Shown: positions 1 through 8,953, numbered from the stretch's first letter. The stretch is 64,000 nt of DNA from Pseudomonas viridiflava (GCF_900590885.1 NZ_UUON01000048.1:124001-188000), one strand, 5' to 3'. Numbers and translations are program-made. Notes: generated by a model not told the origin, from the sequence alone.

Positions 1-7
1 AAGCCTC

Positions 8-274
8 TTAACGACTCAGCGAAAACAGCGGAATCGACGGTCGGCAGGGCTGCTGATACTCATCGACCACATGAACGTGCGGCTTACCGTATGACGGCGT
101 GGCAACAGGCGTATGGCCAATATCCGGCTCGGTTACGTGAGGGCGATGACAGTGGCTTGCATGCGCCGGCCCCTGGGGGTGCCTGGACGCAGACTCATCG
201 CGAGTTAAATGATTGCCCAGCAAGGCCCCCAGCAGCGCGCCTTTGAAAGCAATAATCGTGTTGAAAAAAGACAT
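8..274 (-). CDS. small hypothetical protein (88 aa)
   Basis: An ATG at 274 preceded by a GGAG ribosome-binding site about six bases upstream opens an 88-residue frame that ends in TAA. The first 20 residues are hydrophobic with small residues (FKGALLGALLGNHL) and could be a membrane anchor or signal. The rest is rich in His and Pro (several HxH patterns), which might bind metal, but no family is recognised. It is the first gene in the window, so its upstream and downstream partners are only partly visible. The coding call rests on the good ribosome-binding site and the lack of a better frame; the function is unknown. Confidence 0.5.
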   Translation of the reverse strand: MSFFNTIIAFKGALLGALLGNHLTRDESASRHPQGPAHASHCHRPHVTEPDIGHTPVATPSYGKPHVHVVDEYQQPCRPSIPLFSLSR

Positions 275-419
275 ATGACACTCCGGTTACTCATTGAAAT
301 TGGCCCCGGACGCCAACTGAGGGCGCCAGGACCTGTGCCTGTCCATCAGGCAAATCTGAGTGGAGTGAAAAACCCGAACGTTCCACCTGCCCCGCAGCCG
401 GGTTGCATCGGCATGTAAA

Positions 420-1013
420 TCAATGAATCACCGAGTCTGCCAGCCGGCCCATCATCAGCGTGGCAAAACAGCAGATCGCCACGGAGGTGGCCCGGTTGAT
501 CTTCAACGGCGTGAGCCACGCCTTCTGGAACCCTTCGAAACGGCTGCCCAGCAAGATCCAGGCAGACCCCACCGGTATCACCACCGTCGCCAGGATGGCC
601 ATGAACGTGGCATAGCCCTGCAGCGAGGCGAACGTGTTGAGCGGTGCGATAAACGAAACGATCAGCAAACCCTTGGGGTTCATCACCGTGAGCCAGAAAA
701 AATACAGGCCGGAGAAACGATCCCCGGCCGTATGGACATCACTGTTTTTTCGCCGCCACAGCTTGAACGAGACATGCAACAGGTAGCAGGCGGCCACCAA
801 TTGGATGGCCTTCAACGCCCACGGCGAATAGGCCGCCAGGTACAGCAAGGCCACGCCCCACACCGACACTTGCAGCAGGTACGCGAGGCATTCGACAAAC
901 GCCAGCTGCCATGACGCCCGGAACCCGAACAACACACCTGCGCGCAATAGCAGGGTGTTGGTCGGGCCGGGGGCAAGCAGCAACAACATCAGGGCTGAAA
1001 CGGTGGCCAACAT
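420..1013 (-). CDS. LysE/RhtB-family amino-acid exporter
   Basis: A 197-residue integral membrane protein of the LysE/RhtB family, which exports amino acids or related metabolites across the inner membrane. The family N-terminal signature is present (APGPTNTLLL, residues 14-23), followed by about five or six hydrophobic segments and the central NPKG motif of the second half. The ATG at 1013 is chosen because it sits two bases after the stop of the RND pump gene; a longer frame reading upstream overlaps that gene and has no family similarity. The tight spacing implies translation from the same transcript as the mexJK-like operon. The substrate cannot be told from sequence. Confidence 0.85.
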   Translation of the reverse strand: MLATVSALMLLLLAPGPTNTLLLRAGVLFGFRASWQLAFVECLAYLLQVSVWGVALLYLAAYSPWALKAIQLVAACYLLHVSFKLWRRKNSDVHTAGDRFSGLYFFWLTVMNPKGLLIVSFIAPLNTFASLQGYATFMAILATVVIPVGSAWILLGSRFEGFQKAWLTPLKINRATSVAICCFATLMMGRLADSVIH

Positions 1014-1015
1014 GG

Positions 1016-4000
1016 TTACGCGACGTCCTTCCTCACTCGGAACCACGCAGCATACAGGGCCGGCAGGAACAATAGGGTCAATGCCGTCGCCACAATCAAC
1101 CCGCCCATGATCGCCACCGCCATCGGGCCGAAGAACACACTGCGCGACAGCGGGATCATTGCCAGAACCGCCGCCAGCGCTGTCAGCACAATCGGCCGGA
1201 AGCGTCGGACGGTGGCTTCGATAATCGCCTGCCACGGCGCCAGGCCGGCCTTGATGTCTTGCTCGATCTGGTCCACCAGGATCACCGAGTTACGCATGAT
1301 CATGCCCGACAACGCGATGGTGCCCAGCATCGCCACGAAGCCGAAGGGCTGGCGGAACACCAGCAGGAACAGCGTCACGCCAATCAGCCCCAGCGGCGCG
1401 GTCAGAAACACCATCGCCGTGCGTGAGAAGCTGCGTAGCTGCAGCATCAGCAAAGTCAGCACTACCACGATAAACAGCGGCACACCGGCCTTCACCGAGT
1501 TCTGCCCACGGGCGGAGTCCTCAACCGTGCCGCCGACGTCCAGCAGGTAGCCATCCGGCAACTCTGCGCGCACGCCTTCGAGCGTCGGCAGGATCTGCTG
1601 CACCAGCGTCGCCGGCTGTTCCTTGCCGTAGATGTCGGCACGCACGGTCACGGTCGGCAGGCGGTTGCGGTGCCAGATAATGCCTTCTTCGAACCCGTAC
1701 TCCAGGGTGGCGATTTGCGACAGCGCCACACTTTTGCCGTTGTCGGTCGGCACTGCCAGGCTTGGCAGCAGCGACAACTCGGTGCGTTCATGCACGGTGC
1801 CGCGCAGGAGGATTTCGATCAACTCGTTGTCCTCCCGGTACTGGCTGACGCTGGAGCCGGTGAGGGAGCTTTGCAGGAATTTCGACAGGTTGGCGGTGCT
1901 GACGCCGAGGGCGCGGGCGCGGTCCTGGTCGATATTCAGGTACACGACTTTGCTCGGTTCTTCCCAGTCCAGGTGCACGTTGACCACGTGGGTATTTTCG
2001 CGAACCTTGGCCGCCACTTTCCGCGCCAGGGCGCGGACTTCTTCGATGTGCTCGCCGGTGACGCGGAACTGCACCGGGTAGCCCACGGGCGGGCCGTTCT
2101 CCAGGCGCGTGACCCGGGAACGCAAGTCGGGGAATTGTTCGTTGAGGGTTTCGATCAGCCAGGTGCGCAGGTTTTCGCGCTCCTCAATGGTTTTGGCCAG
2201 CACCACAAATTGCGCGAAGCTGGCGGCCGGCAGTTGCTGGTCCAGCGGCAGGTAGAAGCGCGGCGAACCGGTGCCGACGTAGGCCACATAGTTGTCGATG
2301 CCGGCGTGCTCCTTGAGCAAGGCTTCCAGACGTTTGACCTGATCGGCCGTGTTGCTCAAGGACACGCCTTCGGCCAGCTTCAGGTCCACCATCAGCTCCA
2401 GGCGGCCGGAAGCCGGGAAGAACTGCTGGGGCACAAAGCGGAACAGCGCGACCGAACCGATAAACAGCAGCAGGGTCAGCACGATCACGGTTTTGCGCCG
2501 ACGCACGCACCACTCCACCAAACGTCTTACACGCTGGTAGAACGGCGTGCCGTAGGGATCCGGGCCATCGGTGCCGTGTTTGGCTGCGTGAATTTTCGCC
2601 AGGTCCGGCAGGAGTTTTTCCCCCAGGTACGGCACAAACACCACTGCCGCGACCCACGAGGCCAGCAACGCGATGGTCACCACCTGAAAGATCGAACGGG
2701 TGTATTCACCGGTGCTCGACTGCGCGGTGGCAATCGGCAGGAAGCCCGCCGCCGTAATCAAAGTGCCGGTGAGCATCGGGAACGCGGTGCTGGTCCAGGC
2801 GAAACTCGCAGCTTTAAGCCGGTCGTAACCCTGTTCCATTTTGATCGCCATCATTTCCACGGCGATGATCGCGTCATCCACCAGCAAACCCAGGGCCAGT
2901 ACCAACGCGCCGAGGGAGATCTTGTGCAGGCCGATGCCGAGGTAATACATGCTGGCAAAGGTCATCGCCAGCACCAGCGGAATCGCCAGGGCCACGACCA
3001 TGCCGGTGCGTACGCCAAGGGAGAAGAAGCTCACCAGCAACACAATTGCCAAGGCTTCCGCCAACACCTGGACGAATTCGCCGACGCTGGTTTTCACCGC
3101 TGCCGGTTGGTCCGACACCTTGCGCAGCTCCATGCCGGCCGGAAGGTTCTTTTGCAGGCGTGCGAACTCACCTTCCAGCGCCTTGCCCAACACCAGGATG
3201 TCGCCACCGTCGCGCATGGCCACGGCCAGGCCGATGGCGTCGGCGCCCATGTAGCGCATGCGCGGCGCCGGTGGGTCGTTGAAGCCGCGGTGGATGTCGG
3301 CGACATCGCCAATACGGAAGGTGCGATCACCCACACGAATCGGGAAGTTGCGGATCTCTTCCACCGTCTTGAAGTTACCCGACACGCGCAGTTGCACACG
3401 TTCGCTCGGGGTTTCAAAGAAACCGGCGGTGGACACCGCGTTCTGTTCCTGCAACGCCTGCTGCACTGCAGCCAGGGGCAAGCCTAGGGTGGCGAGCTTG
3501 AGGTTGGACAGCTCGATCCAGATCTTCTCGTCCTGTAGGCCAAGCAGCTCGACCTTGCCCACATCCGGCACCCGTTGCAGCTGAATCTGGATGCGGTCGG
3601 CGTAGTCCTTGAGCACTGCGTAGTCGAAGCCGTCGCCGGTCAGCGCGTAGATGTTGCCGAAGGTGGTGCCGAATTCATCATTGAAAAACGGCCCCTGAAT
3701 ATCCGGCGGCAAGGTCTGGCGGATGTCGCTGATCTTCTTGCGCACCTGATACCACAGCTCGGGAATCTGCGCCGAGTGCATGGAATCGCGGGCCATAAAG
3801 GTGACCTGGGATTCACCGGGGCGCGAGAACGAGACAATGCGCTCGTACTCGCCGGTTTCCATGAGTTTTTTCTCGATGCGCTCGGTGACCTGGCGCGAGA
3901 CTTCCTGTGCCGTGGCCCCGGGCCAGTTGGTCTTGATGACCATGGCCTTGAACGTGAACGGCGGGTCTTCGCTTTGCCCCAGCTTCGTGTAGGACAAGGT

Positions 4001-4081
4001 GCCTACGACTGCCAGCAGGATCATCAGGAACAGTACGATCTGGCGATTACGCAACGCCCATTCGGAAAGATTGAAACCCAT
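1016..4081 (-). CDS. mexK: RND efflux pump inner-membrane permease (MexK-like)
   Basis: A 1021-residue resistance-nodulation-division transporter, the normal length for the AcrB/MexB superfamily. An N-terminal membrane segment, a large periplasmic loop, a central block of membrane helices holding the proton-relay pair (GLLVDDAIIAVE), a second periplasmic loop and a C-terminal helix block are all visible. It follows a periplasmic adaptor gene by six bases, and a TetR gene diverges from the pair. That layout matches MexL/MexJK of P. aeruginosa, where the operon also lacks its own outer-membrane channel gene and borrows one. Known MexJK exports triclosan and some antibiotics; the substrates here are inferred only. 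TriC is a related alternative, but TriABC has two adaptors. Confidence 0.88.
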   Translation of the reverse strand: MGFNLSEWALRNRQIVLFLMILLAVVGTLSYTKLGQSEDPPFTFKAMVIKTNWPGATAQEVSRQVTERIEKKLMETGEYERIVSFSRPGESQVTFMARDSMHSAQIPELWYQVRKKISDIRQTLPPDIQGPFFNDEFGTTFGNIYALTGDGFDYAVLKDYADRIQIQLQRVPDVGKVELLGLQDEKIWIELSNLKLATLGLPLAAVQQALQEQNAVSTAGFFETPSERVQLRVSGNFKTVEEIRNFPIRVGDRTFRIGDVADIHRGFNDPPAPRMRYMGADAIGLAVAMRDGGDILVLGKALEGEFARLQKNLPAGMELRKVSDQPAAVKTSVGEFVQVLAEALAIVLLVSFFSLGVRTGMVVALAIPLVLAMTFASMYYLGIGLHKISLGALVLALGLLVDDAIIAVEMMAIKMEQGYDRLKAASFAWTSTAFPMLTGTLITAAGFLPIATAQSSTGEYTRSIFQVVTIALLASWVAAVVFVPYLGEKLLPDLAKIHAAKHGTDGPDPYGTPFYQRVRRLVEWCVRRRKTVIVLTLLLFIGSVALFRFVPQQFFPASGRLELMVDLKLAEGVSLSNTADQVKRLEALLKEHAGIDNYVAYVGTGSPRFYLPLDQQLPAASFAQFVVLAKTIEERENLRTWLIETLNEQFPDLRSRVTRLENGPPVGYPVQFRVTGEHIEEVRALARKVAAKVRENTHVVNVHLDWEEPSKVVYLNIDQDRARALGVSTANLSKFLQSSLTGSSVSQYREDNELIEILLRGTVHERTELSLLPSLAVPTDNGKSVALSQIATLEYGFEEGIIWHRNRLPTVTVRADIYGKEQPATLVQQILPTLEGVRAELPDGYLLDVGGTVEDSARGQNSVKAGVPLFIVVVLTLLMLQLRSFSRTAMVFLTAPLGLIGVTLFLLVFRQPFGFVAMLGTIALSGMIMRNSVILVDQIEQDIKAGLAPWQAIIEATVRRFRPIVLTALAAVLAMIPLSRSVFFGPMAVAIMGGLIVATALTLLFLPALYAAWFRVRKDVA

Positions 4082-4087
4082 CGGGGA

Positions 4088-5188
4088 CTACTCCTTGGCC
4101 GCCAGATTCACCACACGGTTGGCGCGATCTACCGGGCGCACTTGCTGGCCCTCGTGGAGCACATGCACACCGGCGGCAATCACCCAATCGGTAGGGTTCA
4201 GGCCTTCCAGCACCGGCACGGTGTTTTCGCCGAAGGCGCCGACACGCACCGGGGTGCGTTTGAGGGTGTTGTCCGGCTGCACGCGCCAGACGTAGGACGC
4301 GCCGTTCTCCGCGCTGAGGGCAGACAGCGGCACCGACAGCGCAATTACGCCGGCGGCCTGTATGAATACGCGCGCGCTCTGGCCCAGCTCCGCCGGAACT
4401 TTACCGCCGGTGAAGGCCACGCGGGCGGCAAAGGTGCGGGACTTGGGGTCGGCTGCCGGCGACAGCTCACGGATGCGCCCGGCGAAGCGCTGGTCCGGTT
4501 GGCTCCACAACTCGACGGCGACCGGCTGGCCGATCTTGAAGCGGCCAAAACCTTGCTCCGGCAGGCTGATCAGCACTTCACGTTCGCCATCGGTGGCCAG
4601 GGTGAACACGGTTTGCCCAGCGGACACCACCTGCCCGACTTCCACCGCACGCTTGGCCACCACACCGTCCTGAGGCGCACGCAGCACGGCGTAACCGGCC
4701 TGATTGCTGGATACGTCGAACTCGGCCTTGATCTGCTTCAGGCGTGCTTCGCCCGATCGGTAGAGGTTTTCGGAATTGTCGTACTGGGAACGGCTGACCA
4801 TCTGACGGTCCATCAGGGTCTTGTAGCGATCACGCTCGGCACGCACCAGGCTCAGGTTGGCTGCGGCGGCGGCTACCTGCGCGCGGGTGGCTTCCAGTTG
4901 CAGGCGCACGTCCTGGGGGTCCAGTTCCGCCAGCGGCTGGTTGGCCTTGACGCGCTCGCCTTCCTCCACCAAACGCTTGCTGACTTTGCCACCGATGCGA
5001 AAGGCCAGGTCCGGCTCGTAACGCGCCCTTACTTCGCCTGGGAAACTGTCCATCGCCTGCGCCGACGGTTGTGGCTGCACCACCATGGCCGGGCGGATGG
5101 TAATCTGCGCAGCTTCTTCATGACCGCAAGCGGACAAGAGAAAGACCAGGCTGACAGGCAAAGCAAGGGGCAGGAACGAACTGCGCAT
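4088..5188 (-). CDS. mexJ: RND efflux periplasmic adaptor lipoprotein (MexJ-like)
   Basis: A 366-residue membrane-fusion protein that links an RND permease to an outer-membrane channel. The N terminus is a lipoprotein signal with the lipobox LLSAC (Cys at about residue 21), so the mature protein should be anchored in the inner membrane. A biotinyl-lipoyl-like half near residues 60-80, a helical hairpin rich in Ala, Gln and Arg, the returning lipoyl half (VLRAPQDGVVAKR) and a beta-barrel region follow in the usual order. It is the first gene of the operon with the permease six bases downstream. The start is placed at the ATG at 5188, which opens the signal peptide. Confidence 0.87.
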   Translation of the reverse strand: MRSSFLPLALPVSLVFLLSACGHEEAAQITIRPAMVVQPQPSAQAMDSFPGEVRARYEPDLAFRIGGKVSKRLVEEGERVKANQPLAELDPQDVRLQLEATRAQVAAAAANLSLVRAERDRYKTLMDRQMVSRSQYDNSENLYRSGEARLKQIKAEFDVSSNQAGYAVLRAPQDGVVAKRAVEVGQVVSAGQTVFTLATDGEREVLISLPEQGFGRFKIGQPVAVELWSQPDQRFAGRIRELSPAADPKSRTFAARVAFTGGKVPAELGQSARVFIQAAGVIALSVPLSALSAENGASYVWRVQPDNTLKRTPVRVGAFGENTVPVLEGLNPTDWVIAAGVHVLHEGQQVRPVDRANRVVNLAAKE

Positions 5189-5227
5189 GCTGTAGGACCT
5201 TTCGCAAATGTAGCTAGGAATAATTAT

Positions 5228-5263
5228 ACTGGCCGGTATGGTATTAATACCAAACTCGCCAGT
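5228..5263. promoter_or_regulatory. nested symmetric operator between mexL-like and mexJ-like genes
   Basis: The 93-bp divergent spacer holds a perfect 12-bp palindrome, GGTATTAATACC (5240-5251), flanked at equal distance by inverted arms ACTGGC (5228-5233) and GCCAGT (5258-5263). Both inverted repeats share the same centre, between 5245 and 5246. A related half site, CCAGTATTAAA, follows from 5264. The position between a TetR gene and its divergent efflux operon makes it the probable repressor operator, controlling both directions. The binding assignment is inference from position and symmetry. Confidence 0.7.
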
Positions 5264-5281
5264 CCAGTATTAAAGGTGAAA

Positions 5282-5917
5282 ATGTCCGACAATCGTGTAA
5301 ACACCAATAGCCCCGGGCGTCCAAAGGACATGGCAAAACGCCAGGCTATCCTCGAAGCAGCCAAAGTCCTGTTTCTGAGTAATGGTTATGCCAGCACCAG
5401 CATGGATGCCGTGGCCCTGGAGGCCGGCGTGTCGAAACTGACCGTCTATAGCCACTTCACCGACAAGGAAACCCTGTTCACCGCAGCCGTGGTGGCCACG
5501 TGTGAAGAGCAGTTACCGGTGATGTATTTCGAGCTGCCTGCGGGCATGCCGGTGGAGACTGTGTTGTTGAATATCGCGCGGGGGTTCCATCGCCTGATCA
5601 ACAGCCAAGAGTCGGTCAACCTGCATCGCTTGATGATGACCACCGGCAACCAGGACGTGAAACTCTCGCAGATCTTCTTCGAAGCCGGGCCGATGCGCAT
5701 GCTGCAAGGCATGGAGCGCCTGCTGTGCAAGATCGACCAGAGCGGCGCGCTGAGCATCGACAAACCGTTTACGGCGGCGGAACACTTCTTCTGCCTGCTC
5801 AAGGGCACGGCGAATTTCTGCCTGCTGTATGGCTGCGGCGGGCAACTGAGTGAAGAAGCCGCCGAGGCGCATGTGCAGGAGGTGGTGGGGTTGTTTATGC
5901 GGGCCTATCGACCCTGA
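5282..5917 (+). CDS. mexL: TetR-family repressor of the adjacent efflux operon (MexL-like)
   Basis: A 211-residue TetR-family regulator. The N-terminal helix-turn-helix is clear (residues about 15-60, GRPKDMAKRQAILEAAKVLF followed by AGVSKLTVYSHFTDKETLF), and the C-terminal half is a ligand-binding helical domain with two cysteines near the end. The ATG at 5282 follows a purine-rich AAAGGTGAAA site. A longer frame reading through from the RND gene's antisense strand exists, but only this portion is TetR-like. The gene diverges from mexJ across a symmetric operator and, as with P. aeruginosa MexL, should repress the pump and probably itself until an inducer binds. Confidence 0.88.
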   Translation: MSDNRVNTNSPGRPKDMAKRQAILEAAKVLFLSNGYASTSMDAVALEAGVSKLTVYSHFTDKETLFTAAVVATCEEQLPVMYFELPAGMPVETVLLNIARGFHRLINSQESVNLHRLMMTTGNQDVKLSQIFFEAGPMRMLQGMERLLCKIDQSGALSIDKPFTAAEHFFCLLKGTANFCLLYGCGGQLSEEAAEAHVQEVVGLFMRAYRP

Positions 5918-5920
5918 TGC

Positions 5921-6703
5921 TCAGGGCTTGAGCGCCTTCTTGGGGTAGATGTCATAACGGCTGGATTTACCATCCAGCGCATGGCTCGGCTTGGGCCCTT
6001 CAATGCACGGCGCTTTGCGCGGGCGCTTGACCACCACACGGTGGCTGGCCAGGGCCAATGCTGCGGCGAGCAAGGCCGGGGCGTCCGGATCATCGCCCAC
6101 CAGGGGGCGGAACAGGCGCATTTCCTTCTTCACCAGGGCAGTTTTCTCACGATGAGGAAACATCGGGTCCAGGTAGATCACCTGCGGCGGCTCGCCCTCC
6201 CAATTGCGCATCACGTCGATGGAGTTGCCCTTGAGCAACTGCATGCGCGCCACAATCGGCGCCACTTCGAAATCCTCTGCCGCACGCGCCAGGCCGTCTT
6301 CCAGCAAGGCGCCAATCAGCGGCTGGCGTTCAATCAGGCTCATCTCGCAGCCCAGGCTGGCCAGCACAAATGCGTCCTTGCCCAGGCCAGCCGTGGCGTC
6401 CAGCACTCGCGGGCGCACGCCTTGGGCGACGCCCACCGCCTTGGCGATCATCTGCCCGCTACCGCCGCCATACAAACGCCGGTGCGCCGCGCCGCCTTCG
6501 ACAAAATCCACGCGCACCGGCCCTGGTGCGTCAGGCCCCAGCTGTTGCAGCTGTAAGCCATGCTCGCCGACTTGCAGGGAAAAGTCCGCATCCGCGAGCT
6601 GCAAAGGCAAGCCAAGCAGTGCCGCCCACTGCTCGGCGCGGGCCTTGAAACTGTCGGCCATGGCCTCGACCTGGATGCGGCTGGCCGCGGGTTGTTCGCT
6701 CAT
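5921..6703 (-). CDS. rsmJ: 16S rRNA (guanine(1516)-N2)-methyltransferase
   Basis: A 260-residue class I SAM-dependent methyltransferase of the RsmJ (YhiQ) family, which methylates G1516 of 16S rRNA in the cytoplasm. The SAM-binding loop is seen as VLDATAGLGKDAFVLASLG, and the catalytic region as YLDPMFPHREKTALVKKEM, both typical of this family. The ATG at 6703 is used; the codon before it is TTG, which would add one Met. The gene converges on the TetR gene with three bases between the stop codons. In P. aeruginosa a homologue is also found close to mexJKL, which supports the synteny. Confidence 0.92.
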   Translation of the reverse strand: MSEQPAASRIQVEAMADSFKARAEQWAALLGLPLQLADADFSLQVGEHGLQLQQLGPDAPGPVRVDFVEGGAAHRRLYGGGSGQMIAKAVGVAQGVRPRVLDATAGLGKDAFVLASLGCEMSLIERQPLIGALLEDGLARAAEDFEVAPIVARMQLLKGNSIDVMRNWEGEPPQVIYLDPMFPHREKTALVKKEMRLFRPLVGDDPDAPALLAAALALASHRVVVKRPRKAPCIEGPKPSHALDGKSSRYDIYPKKALKP

Positions 6704-6799
6704 CAATCACTGCACTCAAAAATATTAAGGATCGGCAAACAGCGGCCGATAAAAATCATAGTCAGGTATTTTGCCAGAGCTGAGCGTCGACCGAGAAAA

Positions 6800-7420
6800 A
6801 TGTCAGACATTCTCCCCCTAACCATCGGTGTACTGCCGACCCACAACCACTACGGCCTGCGCAATACTCAAGCGCTGGCCGGGGTGAGTCATGTGTGGCA
6901 GGACTTCTTCGCCCGGGCGCTGGCCGACCAGCTCGGCGAAACGCCGGACGCGCTCGCCGCCAAGGCACCTGCGCCGGCAGACCCGACGGTAGAGCCGAGC
7001 GAAGGCGCTGACCTGTTGTCGCAGATCCTCACCCAGCGTGAATGCGACGTCAAAGACACCGAGATCGCCCCGCCTGAGCCGCTGTTCCTGCCGATTGCCG
7101 AGTTCGAGACCGAGCTGCTGCCACCGGCCGCCACGCCGTTCCCTGAGGAAGAAATCGTTGCCCAACAGCGCCAGCAGAATTTCGAAAGCGGTTGGGTTCG
7201 CCCCATCGTGCTGACCGCCGGCCAGCCAGTACCCGAGCCAGGCCCGGCGCCGCAACCACGCCCGCTGCACTTGCCGATTGCCGAGTTCGAACTCGACCTG
7301 CTGCCGCCCGCCGCCACGCCGTACCCAGCCGAAGAACTGGTGGCACAACAAAAGGCCCTGGACTTCGACTACTACTGGGCACGCCCACTGATCGCCAACA
7401 ACCTGCGCATCGCCGCGTAA
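6800..7420 (+). CDS. hypothetical protein with a duplicated LPIAEFE module
   Basis: A 206-residue acidic, Pro-rich protein without signal peptide or membrane segment. Two copies of a roughly 45-residue unit occur at about residues 93-137 and 154-198; each starts LPIAEFE, continues LLPPAATP and EE(I/L)VAQQ, and ends in W-x-RP(I/L). The spacing between units is 61 residues and the linker is Pro-rich. The first 60 residues are unrelated to the repeats. The ATG at 6800 follows a weak GAGAAAA site; an upstream in-frame extension overlaps rsmJ and is rejected. No family is recognised; the duplication suggests a short linear binding module presented twice. Confidence 0.8.
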   Translation: MSDILPLTIGVLPTHNHYGLRNTQALAGVSHVWQDFFARALADQLGETPDALAAKAPAPADPTVEPSEGADLLSQILTQRECDVKDTEIAPPEPLFLPIAEFETELLPPAATPFPEEEIVAQQRQQNFESGWVRPIVLTAGQPVPEPGPAPQPRPLHLPIAEFELDLLPPAATPYPAEELVAQQKALDFDYYWARPLIANNLRIAA

Positions 7421-7423
7421 GCC

Positions 7424-8122
7424 TCAGCGACACACCGACCAGCGGCCCATGTCCAGATGGAAATGGTTGCGGTGCGCGGCGTTATAGTCCGGGCTCAACA
7501 CCACGTTGAAATCATCACAGGCATCGTCGCGCACCTGACGCAGGAACCGCGCCTTATCGCCCTGCCCCGTCCAATCCTTGAGCACACTGATGCTACGCCC
7601 GTCCGCGAGGCGAAAGCCGGCGATATCCAAGGCGTTCGCCGAGGCGTGCTGGCTGAGTCGCCCTTCGGCGCGGTTGTAGATATTGCGACAGGCAAAGCTG
7701 CCCAAGTGCTCGACCCGCGTCACCGCTTGGCCAAACACCGCCTGGGCCGCAGGCTGCAAGCTGTGGCGCTCGAACAGGGCAAACGCGACCGCCAGCGGGC
7801 AACTGGCGAGAAAGCTGCTGCTCAAGCCTACCTGCGCGCCCTGCACGCGCAACACATTGCGCAACGGGCACGCGGCATCGGCCGCTGAGTCCGCTTGACG
7901 GCTGACGCGCAAACCAGAGGTTTCCAGCACCTGGTCGCACAGCGCCGGATCATCCTGTAAACGCCCGAGCTTGAAACGCGTCAACAGGTTCGGGCTGGCG
8001 CGCACATCCAGCGGCGCCCAGGGGTTCCAATCGGCCGGCAACGGCACCCAGCCGCGCCATACCCCGACGACAAACGCGCCGCCAAGCACCAGCAACACCC
8101 CAATCACTTTGAAAAAACCCAC
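7424..8122 (-). CDS. extensin-like (DUF2 M15-like fold) family protein
   Basis: A 232-residue protein with one N-terminal membrane segment (residues about 4-24) and a periplasmic domain of the bacterial extensin-like C-terminal family. The zinc-type motif set of that family is visible: SQHASANALDIAGF and, near the end, HRNHFHLDMGR, together with several cysteines that may pair. The fold resembles D-Ala-D-Ala metallopeptidases, so a cell-wall role is likely but unproven. The start is GTG at 8122, with AAGG eight bases upstream; there is no better ATG. It follows the PEP-mutase-like gene by three bases and is probably cotranscribed with it. Confidence 0.85.
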   Translation of the reverse strand: MGFFKVIGVLLVLGGAFVVGVWRGWVPLPADWNPWAPLDVRASPNLLTRFKLGRLQDDPALCDQVLETSGLRVSRQADSAADAACPLRNVLRVQGAQVGLSSSFLASCPLAVAFALFERHSLQPAAQAVFGQAVTRVEHLGSFACRNIYNRAEGRLSQHASANALDIAGFRLADGRSISVLKDWTGQGDKARFLRQVRDDACDDFNVVLSPDYNAAHRNHFHLDMGRWSVCR

Positions 8123-8125
8123 CGC

Positions 8126-8953
8126 TTAGACCTTGAAGAACTGGTTGGCCTGGCTGAACGGCATCTTGCGTTCGGTGAAGGTAAACGTGCCCAACTCATA
8201 CACTTCCTGCGCCGCCCGGTAGAACTCGCCATACGCCGCCAAGGCCAAGGCTGAGCCGACGCTGATGCGCCGCACGCCCATCGCGCTCAATTGCGCCACG
8301 CTGAGGTTCAAGCCGCCGGACATCAACACATTCACCGGTTTGGGTGCGACTGCCTTGACCACCGCCAGCACTTCCTCGGCACTGCGCAAAGCCGGCGCGT
8401 AGAGCACGTCGGCACCGGCTTCAGCGTAGGCCTGCAGGCGGCGGATGGTGTCGGGCAAATCCAGGCGGCCATGCAGGAGGTTTTCCGCACGGGCTGTGAG
8501 CATGAACGCAAATGGCAGGCTGCGGGCAGCGGCAACAGCCGCTTCCACCCGCTCGACGGAAAGGTCAAAGGGATAGATAGGCTCGGCAGCAATGCCGGTG
8601 GCATCTTCGATGGAGCCGCCGACGATGCCCGTGGCGGCAGCGCGCAGGATGGTCTGGGCGCAGCCTTCGGGGGTGTCGCTGAAACCGTTTTCCAGGTCAG
8701 CGGCCACCGGCAATGCACTCGCTCGGACAATCGAACCCGCATTGGCCAAGGTGTCTTCCAGCGACAACGCCCCTTCCGCATCCGGGCGCCCCAGGCTGAA
8801 CGCGTAGCCCGCGCTGGTGGTAGCCAGGGCTTCGAAACCAAGGCTGGCGAGCATGATCGCCGAGCCTGCGTCCCACGGGTTGGGCATCACGAAGGCGCGA
8901 CCACGCTCATGCAGGGCCTTGAAGGTTTCGGCGCGAAGGGTTTGGGCATCCAT
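8126..8953 (-). CDS. isocitrate lyase/PEP mutase superfamily protein
   Basis: A 275-residue TIM-barrel protein of the isocitrate lyase/phosphoenolpyruvate mutase superfamily, which makes or breaks C-C or C-P bonds in 2-oxo-acid-like substrates with Mg2+. Visible motifs are the N-terminal PNPWDAGSA, the metal-site stretch DLENGFSD, and GGSIEDATG. The KKCGH-type catalytic loop of true isocitrate lyase is not present; the equivalent region reads ARAENLLHGR, as in the oxaloacetate decarboxylase/2-methylisocitrate-lyase-like group. The ATG at 8953 starts the barrel directly. The substrate is not predictable from sequence alone. It is upstream of, and nearly contiguous with, the extensin-like gene. 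Confidence 0.87.
   Translation of the reverse strand: MDAQTLRAETFKALHERGRAFVMPNPWDAGSAIMLASLGFEALATTSAGYAFSLGRPDAEGALSLEDTLANAGSIVRASALPVAADLENGFSDTPEGCAQTILRAAATGIVGGSIEDATGIAAEPIYPFDLSVERVEAAVAAARSLPFAFMLTARAENLLHGRLDLPDTIRRLQAYAEAGADVLYAPALRSAEEVLAVVKAVAPKPVNVLMSGGLNLSVAQLSAMGVRRISVGSALALAAYGEFYRAAQEVYELGTFTFTERKMPFSQANQFFKV

Noticed and set aside
1670..3487. 605-codon open frame on the + strand opposite the RND permease gene
   Set aside because: It lies wholly within the antisense of a clear RND transporter, has low-complexity His/Gln/Arg-rich composition and no start context; long antisense frames are common in GC-rich genes.
1016..5188. Alternative call of the pump as TriABC
   Set aside because: Only one adaptor gene is present and a divergent TetR gene adjoins it, as in MexJK/MexL; TriABC has two adaptors.
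3575..5281. N-terminal extension of the TetR frame across mexJ antisense
   Set aside because: Only the part from 5282 is TetR-like and has a ribosome-binding site; the rest is the shadow of the adaptor gene.
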